Shown here one piece after another: positions 35,687-46,041 of a stretch of DNA of 64,000 nt (the stretch's first letter is position 1; the number at the start of each line of letters is the position of its first letter). The notes below the pieces were generated by a model that saw only the letters and a list, made by a program, of their open reading frames with translations, had not been told where the DNA came from and searched no databases. The position numbers and the translations under genes were made by a program. Origin of the DNA: Tuwongella immobilis (GTDB lineage Bacteria > Planctomycetota > Planctomycetia > Gemmatales > Gemmataceae); NCBI RefSeq assembly GCF_901538355.1, contig NZ_LR593887.1, positions 5,866,920 to 5,930,919 of the forward strand. The letters are read 5' to 3'.

Positions 35687-37525
35687 TTAGCCGCGTGGGG
35701 TTCGGCCGCCGCGCTTGCGGTCGGATTCCTTCAGCAGCATCTTTCGCAGACGAATGGCACCGGGGGTGATTTCCACCAGTTCATCGTCTTCGATAAATTC
35801 CAGGGCCGATTCCAACTCGAACTTGCGAGGCGGCTTCAGCACCGTCTTAATTTCCGCGCCCGCAGACCGCATGTTGGTGAGCTTCTTTTCGCGGGTGACG
35901 TTCACGGTCAGGTCATTCTCGCGGCAATGCTCGGCAACAATCTGGCCTTCGTACACCGGCTCCATCGGGCCGACGAACATGATGCCACGTTCTTGCAGAC
36001 CTTCAATGGCGTATGCCGTGGCCTTGGCGGTTTCGGTGGAGATCATCACCCCGTTTTGCCGGCCCGGCAGTTCGCCCTTGATGGGCTGATATTCGTGGAA
36101 GTTATGGTGCATGATCGCCATCCCGCTGGTCGCCGTCAGCACACGCGTCCGCAGGCCGATCAGACCACGAGCGGGAATCAAGAATTCCAAGTGCGTTTGT
36201 TCGCCATTGGATTCCATCTTCTGACATTGCCCTTGGCGTTCCAGCACCAGCCCCATGACTGCGCCGACCGCAGAAGCAGGCGCTTCCACCACGAGCAGTT
36301 CCACCGGCTCCATCTTGACGCCGTTGATTTCCTTGTTGATGACCTGCGGCTTGCCAACCGAGAATTCCGAGCCTTCCCGTCGCATGTTTTCCAGCAGAAT
36401 CGACAAGTGCAACAACCCACGGCCGGAGACGATGAATTCATCGCCCCGTTCGCTGGGCCGCACGCGCAGCGCCACGTCGGATTCCAGTTCCTTGTTCAGG
36501 CGGTCTCGCAGTTCGCGGCTGGTCAACGGCTTGCCATCTTGGCTGGCGAACGGCGAATCATTGATGCGCAGCACCATGTCGATCGTCGGTTCGTCGATGC
36601 TCAACGGCGGCAAGGGGTTGGGGTGATCGAAATCGGTAATCGTGTCACCGATTTCGGCATTGTCGATCCCCACCAGCGCCACCACGTCACCGGCGGAAAG
36701 TTCTTCCACTTCCACCTTGGTGAGGCGGTTGAACTCCAGCACCTGCACGATGGTATCATCGTGGATTGAACCATCGGCTTGCTTCACCAGCTTGACGCGC
36801 TGATTCTTGCGGACTTTGCCCGCATGAATCTTGCCGATGGCGATGCGGCCGACGAATTCGGAGAACGCCAACGCCGACACTTGCACTTGCAGCGGGCCTT
36901 CAAGTTCGACTTCCGGTCCGGGAACCATCTTCTCAATGGCTTCGTACAACGGTGCCAGGTTGTTGTTGTCGTCGTTGGCCTTTTTGCGGGCGTAGCCGCT
37001 GCGGCCCGACGCGTAGAACACCGGGAAATCGGCGGTTTCTTCATCGGCACCCAGTTCGATAAACAGGTCGAACATGGCCGAGTGAACTTCGTCGATGCGG
37101 GCGTCGGGGCGGTCGATCTTGTTGATGATGACGATCGGCCGGAGTCCGCAAGCGAAGGCTTTGCGCAACACAAACCGCGTTTGCGGCAGGGGTCCTTCCG
37201 CCGCATCCACCAGCACGAAGGCCCCATCGGCCATCTTCAGCACCCGTTCGACTTCCCCGCCGAAGTCGGCGTGGCCAGGCGTGTCGATCAGGTTCACCTT
37301 GATGTCGCCGATTTTGAACGCGCAGTTTTTGGCGAGAATGGTAATCCCGCGTTCGCGTTCCAGATCGTTGGAATCCATAATCAGGCCGTGTTGGCCACCG
37401 ACCAGACGATCCAATTCCTCTTGCCGGAACAGCCCCGATTGACGGAGCATTTGATCGACAAGGGTAGTCTTACCGTGGTCAACGTGGGCAATAATCGCCA
37501 CATTGCGAATGTCATTTCGCCGCAT
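35687..37525 (-). CDS. typA: Translational GTPase BipA/TypA
   Basis: 612 aa from ATG 37525 (MRRNDIRNVAIIAHVDHGKT), the usual start and length. G motifs: AHVDHGKTTL (G1), ERGITI (G2), DTPGHADFGGEV (G3), NKIDRPDA (G4). Domains II, III and V follow, and the C-terminal BipA domain begins near 480. BipA is a ribosome-associated GTPase that helps 50S assembly and growth under stress or cold. Its upstream region (37526-37748) contains TATATT on the minus strand around 37604-37609 as a possible -10. Confidence 0.97.
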   Translation of the reverse strand: MRRNDIRNVAIIAHVDHGKTTLVDQMLRQSGLFRQEELDRLVGGQHGLIMDSNDLERERGITILAKNCAFKIGDIKVNLIDTPGHADFGGEVERVLKMADGAFVLVDAAEGPLPQTRFVLRKAFACGLRPIVIINKIDRPDARIDEVHSAMFDLFIELGADEETADFPVFYASGRSGYARKKANDDNNNLAPLYEAIEKMVPGPEVELEGPLQVQVSALAFSEFVGRIAIGKIHAGKVRKNQRVKLVKQADGSIHDDTIVQVLEFNRLTKVEVEELSAGDVVALVGIDNAEIGDTITDFDHPNPLPPLSIDEPTIDMVLRINDSPFASQDGKPLTSRELRDRLNKELESDVALRVRPSERGDEFIVSGRGLLHLSILLENMRREGSEFSVGKPQVINKEINGVKMEPVELLVVEAPASAVGAVMGLVLERQGQCQKMESNGEQTHLEFLIPARGLIGLRTRVLTATSGMAIMHHNFHEYQPIKGELPGRQNGVMISTETAKATAYAIEGLQERGIMFVGPMEPVYEGQIVAEHCRENDLTVNVTREKKLTNMRSAGAEIKTVLKPPRKFELESALEFIEDDELVEITPGAIRLRKMLLKESDRKRGGRTPRG

Positions 37526-37748
37526 CGGAAGTCGAAGCTCATTCCCTGGAAGGTAGGCCGATCGGGTTCCGCATCGCAATCGATCGGCCCGTCGATTGAC
37601 ACTAATATAGGAACCAATCGCCCCAACGAACAGTGGGGCGATATGAGGATCGCATGAAGACCGTCCGCATTCACCTTTTTGGTGAACGGAACGATCGACT
37701 GGAGAGGAGGTTTGATTCAAACGAAAAATTTTCGCCCATGCAAGCCAA

Positions 37749-38627
37749 TTATTTCGAAGTCGCGGCAAATCGCTTCCAGGCCGCCTCGGCTTGCTCCGGC
37801 ATCATCCCGGTCGCTTCAATGGCCGCTTTCATATCGGGGGGTGCATCGTTCTCGCCAGAAATGTACCCGCCCACGAATTCCGCCAGCATCCCTTTTTCGG
37901 TGCCGAACGCCATGAAATCCATGAAGCTCGCCCCCAGCAGATAGGTATCTTCCGGCTGATTTTCGGCCCACAGCGTGCTCATTGCTCGCGCACGGGCCAC
38001 TTTTTTCATCGCGGCTCGCTCACTGGCGTAGCGCGCGGGGTTCGCTCGGGTCATCACCGCGCGGCCAAAGCCCTCGGTCACCCAGCGCGGCGTTTCGGAA
38101 ACGCTCGTTTTCGTCCGCATCAGCAACCCACACAACTCGAACCCGCCGCGAAGTTCCAACGAGCCGGAACCTTCCCCCCGCGCCACCGTCACCGCCACAT
38201 GCGGCGATGTCCCGGAAATCTGGCTGCTCGCCGATTCATCCCGATTTTTTAATCCGCGTTTTTCATATTTTTCCACGAATGTTTCGTATTTGTCCCGATC
38301 CGAAAAGACGTAAATGGCAATTTTGCCTTCCCAAGTCTTCTCTTCCGGCTCGAATGCCAGCACGTTGACCGCCATCTGATAGGCTTTTTCCAACACAGGC
38401 CCCATCGGGCGGAGTTTATCCACGGTCAAATCGCTCACGACCATCAGACTCTTGGTTTCAATGACGCCAGTCGGTGGCAATTGCAGCATCTTTTGAACCG
38501 TGGCCAGCGCTTTCTTTTGCTCCAGCAGCACATCCTTCTCGTCATCGCCCGCCGCGATGCGAACCATCCCCATCATCGCCAGGAGTGCCAGAATTCCCAT
38601 GTGCCATCGCATGCGACTGATCGCCAT
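37749..38627 (-). CDS. Secreted hypothetical protein, peptidase-MA-like shape
   Basis: 292 aa from ATG 38627 (GGAAGGGG upstream), with a signal peptide (MGILALLAMMGMVRIAAG). The body has KIAIYVFSDRDKYETFVEKY and PRWVTEGFGRAVMTR, which match the layout of peptidase MA or DUF1570-type proteins (beta-strand, then PxWxxEG helix). However, the catalytic HExxH histidines are absent, so it is likely non-catalytic or only distantly related. Probably monocistronic, between bipA and the large fusion gene. Confidence 0.72.
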   Translation of the reverse strand: MAISRMRWHMGILALLAMMGMVRIAAGDDEKDVLLEQKKALATVQKMLQLPPTGVIETKSLMVVSDLTVDKLRPMGPVLEKAYQMAVNVLAFEPEEKTWEGKIAIYVFSDRDKYETFVEKYEKRGLKNRDESASSQISGTSPHVAVTVARGEGSGSLELRGGFELCGLLMRTKTSVSETPRWVTEGFGRAVMTRANPARYASERAAMKKVARARAMSTLWAENQPEDTYLLGASFMDFMAFGTEKGMLAEFVGGYISGENDAPPDMKAAIEATGMMPEQAEAAWKRFAATSK

Positions 38628-38909
38628 CGTTCGCCCCTTCCGCGTGAAACCCAACACGTCACGTCGTCTCCATCCTAATCTCATCGCAATTTCGATGCGC
38701 CGACAATCCCTTCAGTTCCCAATCGTCCGGATTTGGCCGCCAGTCTTCCCCGTTTCATCATCTTGGCATTCCATCGCTTGCACATCCGTCCTCATACGAA
38801 TTCGCCTCCCGGAACTCGCAGAAACGAAACCTCCCCCGTTTCCGAGCGATTCGCAGTGCGAAATCGGCTCCAAAACGGGGGAGATCAAACGAATCCCTCC
38901 GCGTCGGCG

Positions 38910-41900
38910 TTACTTCCCGAGTTGGTGGATCGTGTTGTGAATCGTCCCGGTGACCGCCCGGCCATCGGTTCCGGTCAGTTGATAGCGAATCTCCATCCCC
39001 CAGGTGGGTGCCAATCCGGGAATTCGCAGGGTAAGCGTTTTCCCATCTGCGCTGGCCGTCACCGCTTCCACCGCCAGGGGTCGTTCGTTGACATGCTTCG
39101 AGCCATAATTCTGACTGCGCTTCAAGCCCCAAACTTTGACCTGGAATTGGGTTGCGTTCAGCGACTTGGCATCAATCGCATCTGTCAGCCGCAGTTCCAC
39201 CGCATCCGGCTTCGCATGCAGTTCCACGGGCAGATCCGCCGGTTTGCCGGTGTAACGCACCCGATAGAATCCGCCGGGCATCGTCTGATTTCCTGCCCAG
39301 GCGAACATCCCACACAGGTACAAATGCCCATTCGTCGGATGGAATCGCGGCCGCATCACCCCCGTGGGAAACTGCGGAATCGGCAACGTGCACATTCCAC
39401 CTTGCGCTTGACCATTCACCACTTCGTGCGGCACCACATAAATTTGCCCCATGCCATACGAGGTGTTCAGCAGTCGCCCGCCGAGTGGCCCCCAGGTGTT
39501 TTTCGGCACCCAGACCAATTCCGCCGGCGATCGATCAAAGGCGTTCGTGATCCAACAAAGCGGCTGCTTCATCGCCGAATCCGATGGATCGGTGATGTCG
39601 GTGTATCCCCAAAGATTCCCGTAAAAGCCACCTTTTTCGACCAGGTTAATGCGGTTCTTCGGAGTCCAAAACCCTTCTTGATCGGTGACAAAGAACGTGC
39701 CATCCGGATTGAGGCACACGCCGTTCGCCGCTCGAAAGCCGGTCGCCAAAATTTCCGTCTGGCGACCATCTTGGCTCACTTTCAACAGCGTTCCGTGATG
39801 CGGAACCAACGCTGGCAGCGCATGCCGACCGCTCTTGGCGTAGTAGAAATTCCCCTCCGCGTCGGTCTGCAGCCCCATGGCGAACTCATGGAAATGCTCC
39901 GTCACCTGATGGTCATTGTTGAAGCATTCGTAGAAATCAATCTCACCATCGCCATTGCGATCATGGAGTTTGGCGATCTGATCCCGACAGCAGACGAACA
40001 ATTCTCCATTGCGGAATTTCAATCCCAGCGGTTGGAACAGCCCGGACGCAATTCGCTGCCAGGTCAGCCCCGATTCGGGATGGTCGATCCCCTGCACCAT
40101 CCAAACATCGCCGTCCCACGTGCAAACCGCCATTCGATTTCCTTCGGGGGCGAAGTCGAACCCGGTCAGCCGCAGCAGCGCATTCCAGGGATTGCGTTCC
40201 GGCGTATCGAATCGATCAACCGCAAACGCCGTCTCGGCAGTGCCCAACGTGCTGCCGGTTTTCAGCAGATCCGGCCAGCGTTTCGGGCCACCTTGCGTGA
40301 GCGGTTGCAACGCCCGCGGCGGCGGCGAGGCGGCCACCACGGCGGCGAAATTCTCGATCGGCTCGCGGCTCATCAGCACTTTCACCCGTGTCGGAGTCGC
40401 CTCGGCGGGAATTCGCAGCACCTGGAAGCCATCCTGCGTGCGAATCGTCACTCGAGAATCGCCCACCACGGCCGTCGTCACCGATTGCGGCGCAATTCGC
40501 GCCAGCAGTTCCCGACTCGATTTGCCGATCTCCAACGTGCGGGTAAACATCGGCCCCGATGTGCCGACCAATTCCGAACCTTCCAATTCCAGAATGTTCG
40601 CATCGCCCACGGAATACGCAATCACTGTCTGATCGCCATACGCATATGTCCCTTGGAATCGGGCCCATTCGCGCGGCAGCGGACCATACGGCCGTTTGTC
40701 TCGCCCCAGCAGGCGCGGATCGGCAAACGAACCCGTCGCCGGATTCGCCCACCCTGGACCAACCGGGTTTTCCACATGCCGCATTCCAATCAATTTCGGA
40801 TGGATTTGATGCTGGCCGTTGAAGTGAATCCCCTTCCAGTCGATGAAGCCATCGCCGGTCCAGGCCGCCGCAAATCGCAGCGTATCATGATCGAACAGCG
40901 CCCAACTCTTCCCACGCGAGACACCGCCCGCACCCGCATCCAGGCGAACGGCAATGCCTTTGTACGCAATGTTCGGCCCCGCTCCGCCAACTTCGTAGGT
41001 ATTGGTCAAACTCGGGCCATAATCCATGGCCATCCACGGATCGACACTCGCCGGCGCGGGTCCAACCCCGGTCCCCTTGGGCAACGCCGCCAAATACGAT
41101 TCATTGGCCGCGACATACTGCGTGGGATTATGCGGCTTCAGATACGCTTCCCGAAGATAATGCACTACATCATATTTCTGACGGGGCACCATCCACGTTT
41201 GCGCCGCCATCAGATTGTATCCATGCGTCAGCGTGCGATACAGGCTATGCGGATCACTGCCATTCTTGAAGCGATGCTGCGCGAATTTCGGCGACGTCGG
41301 CAGCGATCCCGGCTGATCCAGCGTGCCATGACAATTCGCACACACCCGCGTGTAAATCGCCTCCCCCCGTCGGAATGCCTTCGCATCCAAGCTGCGAATC
41401 AGCCCGGCGTGGTCGATATCCTTTTCGTACTCCGGAATCACCACCGCTTGAATCAGCGGGCGAAGCTCCCGAGCGCGGGTCGGTCCCCCCTCCGCAATTT
41501 CGATCAAATACTTGCCCAAATCCAAGAATTGCTGCCGATCCGACAGCACATTGATGATCCCTTCCGGCATCAGCGACACCTTGCTTTGCGTGCGCTGCTC
41601 GATTTCATCCTTCGGAATGCGCACCCGCTGATTGCCGGATGGATCGATCAGCGTGAGCATCGTGGCGGTTTCCTCGGCGATGAACCCCGTCACCGTTTTG
41701 CCATCGACCGTGAAAATCGAAGTTGTTTCGTAGCCTTTCTGAATCGTCTTGGACGGATTCAACACCGATTCGATCAGATATTCCGCCGGGGTGGTCTTGC
41801 CGACTTGGGACAAATCCGGCCCGAGCCGATTCGCGGATTCGGGATCGTGACAGCGAGCACACCCCAAAAACGGCTGAAAGAACAACACCGCCCCCCGACC

Positions 41901-44900
41901 GGCATCCCCCTGCTGGCGGGCCGCCTGAGCCAACGCTGCGGGCGACTCATCCAGCAATTGTTGCGTCAGCGTCTTCATCATCGCCACTGGCACGGTCGTT
42001 GACGCATCCGAATTTTCTGGCGCAGGTGGAGTCGCAGGTGCCGCCTTCGGCGCAGGTGGAGTCGCGGGAGCCGGCGGAGTCGCGGGAGCCGCCTTTGGCG
42101 TGGCCGGGGCTTTGGGCGCAACGACTGGCGTGGGCGGGACTTGCCACAATTTGCCGAGAATCTCGAACATCTGCGGATCGTACTGCTTCAATTCCGCCTG
42201 ATTGAATGGGAAGAAGTCATTCCGCCCGAAATAGGCTTCGGTGGCCTCCGCGAAATACTCCATCGGATTGGTCAACGCATAGGCTTTCTCGACCGTGTTG
42301 GGTCGGCCATTGCCAAAATGCCGTTCGACTTTCGCATATTTTCCGGCATCTTTGGCACGGGCATACGCTCCCGCCACATCGGGATTCTGGAATCCCTTCG
42401 GCAGTTCCCGATCGTGATAGGCGTGGGCCAGTTCGTGCAGCACAAACCACGGCATGCGATTGACTTCCGCCGCGTAGATCCGCACATTCGTAAATTCCAC
42501 GCTCTTGGCCATGGCGGGGTCGCGCCCTGCGCCTCGCAACCACTCCGAACCGGGGTGATATTCCGCACTCGGACGCACGCCAGGATATTCGGGATTGAAG
42601 TACAGCGGCACCTGTTGCAGCTTGCCGACGACCGATTTGGGCACCACTTTGAGAATATCTTGCAGTTGCTTGTCTAACTGGTCGAGCATCGCAGCGGTGG
42701 CCCGGGGTTCCATCGCAAACAATTGCCGATTGATGTGCAGCGTCCAGCCGTTGAGCGTTCGCGTTTCGTAGACCGGATCAATTGCGGGGGCGGTCGGCGA
42801 CTTCAGATTGTCGTCCAAAAACCGCGTCATCGTCTCCATGAGATGCTGGGTGGTATTGCGACCTTCGCGAATGGCGTGCGTCCGATTCGGGTACGGCAAC
42901 ACTTGGAATCGCTTGCCTCGGGCAATCAATTCTTCGATCAGCAATTCCGTGCCTTGATAGTGGCAATTATCATCGCCGGTGCCATGCACCAGCAGCAGAT
43001 TTCCCCGCAGTTTGCCGGCGTGGGTCAGCGGCGAGCCGTCGCGGTATCCCGCCGCATTCTCGCGGGGTAAGCCCATGTAGCGTTCTTGATAAATCGTGTC
43101 ATACAGCGTTTGATCCGCAACCGGGGCGATCGAAATTCCCGTGCGATACAATTCCGGGTAGCGGAACATGGCATTCAGAGTCATGCTGCCGCCGCCGCTC
43201 CATCCCCACGATCCGACGCGCGAGGGATCGACGAATGGCCATTGCTTCAGGAGCGATTGCACAGCTTGTGCCTGCTCGGTGGGAGCGATGATGCCAATTT
43301 TGCGATGCACGACTTTTCGCCATTCTCGACCACGCGGGACGTTGGTTCCGCGATTATCGACACTGGCCACAACGTACCCCTGTTGCGCCAGCATCCAATG
43401 CCACAATCCGCGGGGACCGGGCCAGGCATCGCGCACGGTTTGCCCATGCGGTTCGCCGTACACGTGCATCAACAAGGGTAACTTCGTCCCCGATGCGATT
43501 TTCGCGGGGCGAATGCTCCAGGCATCGAGTTCGACCCCGTTGGCGATGGGCACTTTCAGAAATTCGATGGTGGGCCGATCGAGTTTGGCCAGCTTGGCTT
43601 TCAACTTCGCGTTATCGGTCAGCGTGCGAACCGGCTTCTTTTCCCCAGCGCGGATCAATTCGACCGTCGGCGGCGTGGTGAAATTCGACCAGGAATGCAC
43701 CGCCCAGGTCGCATCTGGCGAGAAGCGATATTCGTGCCACCCCGGCTGATTCGCGGGTGTCAGATCTTCAGTTTGAGTGCCATCCAATTTGACGCGATAG
43801 CCATAGCGTTGCGTCGCATTCTGGGGCGAAGCGGCGTAGTAGAGCCACCCGCGTTTGGCATCGACGGCATCGACTTCGATCAGATCGAAATTCCCCTGCG
43901 TGATCGGTTTCAGAGGCGATCCATCGACAAATGCCCGGTACGCATGCCGCCAGCCGGAACGCTCGCTCAGCCACAGGAAACTCGCGCCATCGTCCAGCCA
44001 CCGCCAAGGATTTTCATTTTCCAGCCAAGCCGCATCGCGTTCGGTGAAGACAATTTGGCCTTTTCCGGTGGCCGGATTCACCCGCCAAACATGCAATTCC
44101 GATTGCAGACGATTCATCTGCTGCACCAGAATCTGTTGTCCGTTCGGCGTCCAATCGGCTTGCGGCAGATAATGCTCGCGGGGGTCTCCCGGCAGCTCCA
44201 ACCAGCGTACCGCGCCACCCGTTGCCGACACAATTCCCAGTCGAGTCGCCGAGTTCTTCTCACCAACTTTGGGATAGGCAAACGAGGTGATTTTCGGCGA
44301 TTTGCTCACCGTGTTATTGACCAGATGAAAATCCGCCACACCGCTGGTATCAAACTGCCAGAATAAAATTTGGCTGCTATCGGGACTCCAGCGAAAGCAT
44401 TTCAGCAGGCTTAATTCTTCTTCGTTGACCCAGTCCGCCGTGCCGTTGATGATCGTCTTGGAGCCATCCGTTGTGAGCGAGACGATTTTGAGATCGCTGA
44501 CATTCTGCACCAGAAGATTATTGTCACGCACAAAGGCGACGCGCTTACCATCGGGGGAAAGCGTGGCGAACATCAGCGATGCAGGTGGGGCATCGCCGCC
44601 GAGTTTCTGCAGCGATTGCGTCGCCACATTCAGCAACCAATAATCGCCGCGCGTGTTTTGCCGCCACACCCGCTGACTATTGGTGTAGATGAGAATCTGC
44701 GATTCATCTTCCGAAAGTTCAAACGCATCGATTTTGATGGCGTCCTTCGCACCTTTTGGCACAAATGCCTTGGCGGGGACGACGATTTGCTTGGTGCCCG
44801 ATGCGGGATCGTGGCGAACCAAGTCCCGACCGCTGCCGGATTTCGCCGACTCGAAGGCAAAATACGTCGCCGATCGTTCGCTCCACCAGAATGCGGGTGC

Positions 44901-45047
44901 GGATTGCGGCTCAAATTCGCGTGTCCCGAAAAGTTTCCCAACCGTCAGTTGCGATGCATCCTTGGACAACTCCGCAGCGTGGACGACGCTGCATAGCCCC
45001 ATTAGCATCAGCAACGAGCCACCCAACCCACTCACTCGAAACCGCAT
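38910..45047 (-). CDS. Giant secreted fusion: S9 peptidase, metallopeptidase-like, cytochrome c and sorbosone-dehydrogenase-like domains
   Basis: 2045 aa in one uninterrupted frame. ATG 45047 (AGAGGG upstream) gives a signal peptide ending near SVVHAAE. Residues about 60-480 form a DPPIV-type beta-propeller (ADWVNEEELSLLKCFRWSPD). An alpha/beta hydrolase S9 domain follows (about 500-750), with GWSGGGS nucleophile near 616, GDDN acid and RTHAI histidine. A second domain near 872 has HELAHAYHD and a later Glu-rich helix, a zinc peptidase signature. A Pro/Ala linker (about 972-1015) leads to cytochrome c motifs CARCH (about 1064) and CANCH (about 1237), a DUF6797-like section, and a C-terminal propeller (about 1600-2045) like membrane-bound sorbosone dehydrogenase. 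Likely periplasmic. The gene closes the leftward SASA/DUF1080 cluster. Confidence 0.88.
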   Translation of the reverse strand: MRFRVSGLGGSLLMLMGLCSVVHAAELSKDASQLTVGKLFGTREFEPQSAPAFWWSERSATYFAFESAKSGSGRDLVRHDPASGTKQIVVPAKAFVPKGAKDAIKIDAFELSEDESQILIYTNSQRVWRQNTRGDYWLLNVATQSLQKLGGDAPPASLMFATLSPDGKRVAFVRDNNLLVQNVSDLKIVSLTTDGSKTIINGTADWVNEEELSLLKCFRWSPDSSQILFWQFDTSGVADFHLVNNTVSKSPKITSFAYPKVGEKNSATRLGIVSATGGAVRWLELPGDPREHYLPQADWTPNGQQILVQQMNRLQSELHVWRVNPATGKGQIVFTERDAAWLENENPWRWLDDGASFLWLSERSGWRHAYRAFVDGSPLKPITQGNFDLIEVDAVDAKRGWLYYAASPQNATQRYGYRVKLDGTQTEDLTPANQPGWHEYRFSPDATWAVHSWSNFTTPPTVELIRAGEKKPVRTLTDNAKLKAKLAKLDRPTIEFLKVPIANGVELDAWSIRPAKIASGTKLPLLMHVYGEPHGQTVRDAWPGPRGLWHWMLAQQGYVVASVDNRGTNVPRGREWRKVVHRKIGIIAPTEQAQAVQSLLKQWPFVDPSRVGSWGWSGGGSMTLNAMFRYPELYRTGISIAPVADQTLYDTIYQERYMGLPRENAAGYRDGSPLTHAGKLRGNLLLVHGTGDDNCHYQGTELLIEELIARGKRFQVLPYPNRTHAIREGRNTTQHLMETMTRFLDDNLKSPTAPAIDPVYETRTLNGWTLHINRQLFAMEPRATAAMLDQLDKQLQDILKVVPKSVVGKLQQVPLYFNPEYPGVRPSAEYHPGSEWLRGAGRDPAMAKSVEFTNVRIYAAEVNRMPWFVLHELAHAYHDRELPKGFQNPDVAGAYARAKDAGKYAKVERHFGNGRPNTVEKAYALTNPMEYFAEATEAYFGRNDFFPFNQAELKQYDPQMFEILGKLWQVPPTPVVAPKAPATPKAAPATPPAPATPPAPKAAPATPPAPENSDASTTVPVAMMKTLTQQLLDESPAALAQAARQQGDAGRGAVLFFQPFLGCARCHDPESANRLGPDLSQVGKTTPAEYLIESVLNPSKTIQKGYETTSIFTVDGKTVTGFIAEETATMLTLIDPSGNQRVRIPKDEIEQRTQSKVSLMPEGIINVLSDRQQFLDLGKYLIEIAEGGPTRARELRPLIQAVVIPEYEKDIDHAGLIRSLDAKAFRRGEAIYTRVCANCHGTLDQPGSLPTSPKFAQHRFKNGSDPHSLYRTLTHGYNLMAAQTWMVPRQKYDVVHYLREAYLKPHNPTQYVAANESYLAALPKGTGVGPAPASVDPWMAMDYGPSLTNTYEVGGAGPNIAYKGIAVRLDAGAGGVSRGKSWALFDHDTLRFAAAWTGDGFIDWKGIHFNGQHQIHPKLIGMRHVENPVGPGWANPATGSFADPRLLGRDKRPYGPLPREWARFQGTYAYGDQTVIAYSVGDANILELEGSELVGTSGPMFTRTLEIGKSSRELLARIAPQSVTTAVVGDSRVTIRTQDGFQVLRIPAEATPTRVKVLMSREPIENFAAVVAASPPPRALQPLTQGGPKRWPDLLKTGSTLGTAETAFAVDRFDTPERNPWNALLRLTGFDFAPEGNRMAVCTWDGDVWMVQGIDHPESGLTWQRIASGLFQPLGLKFRNGELFVCCRDQIAKLHDRNGDGEIDFYECFNNDHQVTEHFHEFAMGLQTDAEGNFYYAKSGRHALPALVPHHGTLLKVSQDGRQTEILATGFRAANGVCLNPDGTFFVTDQEGFWTPKNRINLVEKGGFYGNLWGYTDITDPSDSAMKQPLCWITNAFDRSPAELVWVPKNTWGPLGGRLLNTSYGMGQIYVVPHEVVNGQAQGGMCTLPIPQFPTGVMRPRFHPTNGHLYLCGMFAWAGNQTMPGGFYRVRYTGKPADLPVELHAKPDAVELRLTDAIDAKSLNATQFQVKVWGLKRSQNYGSKHVNERPLAVEAVTASADGKTLTLRIPGLAPTWGMEIRYQLTGTDGRAVTGTIHNTIHQLGK

Positions 45048-45159
45048 CGGAATCCCTCTGCATTGATGGAACGCAACGTCGCTGGCAGTCCGCAGGGTCA
45101 CGCGCCCGCTTCCCGTGCCCCATTCACCCGATCGCAACCGCCGATTTTTTCGCCGCCGA

Positions 45160-45903
45160 TTATTTCACCGGAGGCTCATAGACCATGGCTTGGTCATCCG
45201 CCGGCAGCACCCAGACATTTCGGAATCGAACCGGATTCCCGTGATCCTGCAAAAAGACTGGGCCGACCATGGTTTTCAGCTTGCGGTCACGAATTTGATC
45301 CAGATACGGCGTATTGCCAAATCGGAAGGGGTGAAACACCGATTTCGGCTCGCCAAATTCGGTCTGATCTTGCACTTTTTTGCCGTTGAGCCACACCGTC
45401 ACGGTACCATTCTCGGTGATTTTCCCGGCATCATTGCGACGCGGCGCACGATAGCGAATATCCAGCACTTGCCACTCTCCCGGCTTGCGGCAGGCATTCA
45501 CCAGCGGCGGCGCAAATCCGTAGAGTGCCCCGGCATCTTCTTTGGTGATTTTTTCTTTTCCGAACGAATTCAGAATTTGCACTTCGTAGTTGCCGTGAAT
45601 GTACACCCCGCTGTTGCCGCTGCCCTTTTCCGGCAATTGGAATTCCACATGAATATCCGCATCTTTGAAATGCAGCTTGGAGACGATGTGATTGCGATTT
45701 CCCTTGGGTGTGGAAACCAGCGCGCCATCCACGACCGGCCAATTGATTGGCTCACCAGCCATGCTCAGAAACTGATGCGTTCCGTTTCCATCCAGCAGCA
45801 CGGTCGCACCTTTGGGCGCGGGCACCGGCAGTTTGCTTTGGTCCGGTGCAAAGCCCGGATCGGCCCCCAACACCAGCAGCGATACGAGCAACGTCGACGT
45901 CAT
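45160..45903 (-). CDS. Secreted DUF1080 protein (3-keto-disaccharide hydrolase fold)
   Basis: 247 aa from ATG 45903 with a signal peptide (STLLVSLLVLGADPGFA). Family pattern: NHIVSKLHFKDADIHVEFQL, EKGSGNSGVYIHGNYEVQIL, and WQVLDIRYRAPR, then GTVTVWLNGKKVQD. Probably hydrolyses oxidised (3-keto) sugars or binds glycans outside the cytoplasm. Upstream neighbours on the same strand are two SASA esterases and an unknown secreted protein, so a shared polysaccharide is likely. Confidence 0.92.
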   Translation of the reverse strand: MTSTLLVSLLVLGADPGFAPDQSKLPVPAPKGATVLLDGNGTHQFLSMAGEPINWPVVDGALVSTPKGNRNHIVSKLHFKDADIHVEFQLPEKGSGNSGVYIHGNYEVQILNSFGKEKITKEDAGALYGFAPPLVNACRKPGEWQVLDIRYRAPRRNDAGKITENGTVTVWLNGKKVQDQTEFGEPKSVFHPFRFGNTPYLDQIRDRKLKTMVGPVFLQDHGNPVRFRNVWVLPADDQAMVYEPPVK

Positions 45904-46041
45904 TGCACTCACTCCACACAATTTCAGGGAAGGGAAATCGCTTTCCCCTCCCCCGATGTCAGTTCCAGGGATGGCCGGCGTGGCCCACCGGATTCCATCT
46001 CCCCGGCATGGTCCCGTTCGCAGCCCGCACGCCGATTCGCG

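Noticed and set aside
38733-42002. Open frame of 1089 aa on the plus strand opposite the giant fusion gene
   Set aside because: It is the antisense shadow of a clearly coding minus-strand gene. The translation is Arg/His/Gln/Ile-rich without domains, and it has no ribosome site.
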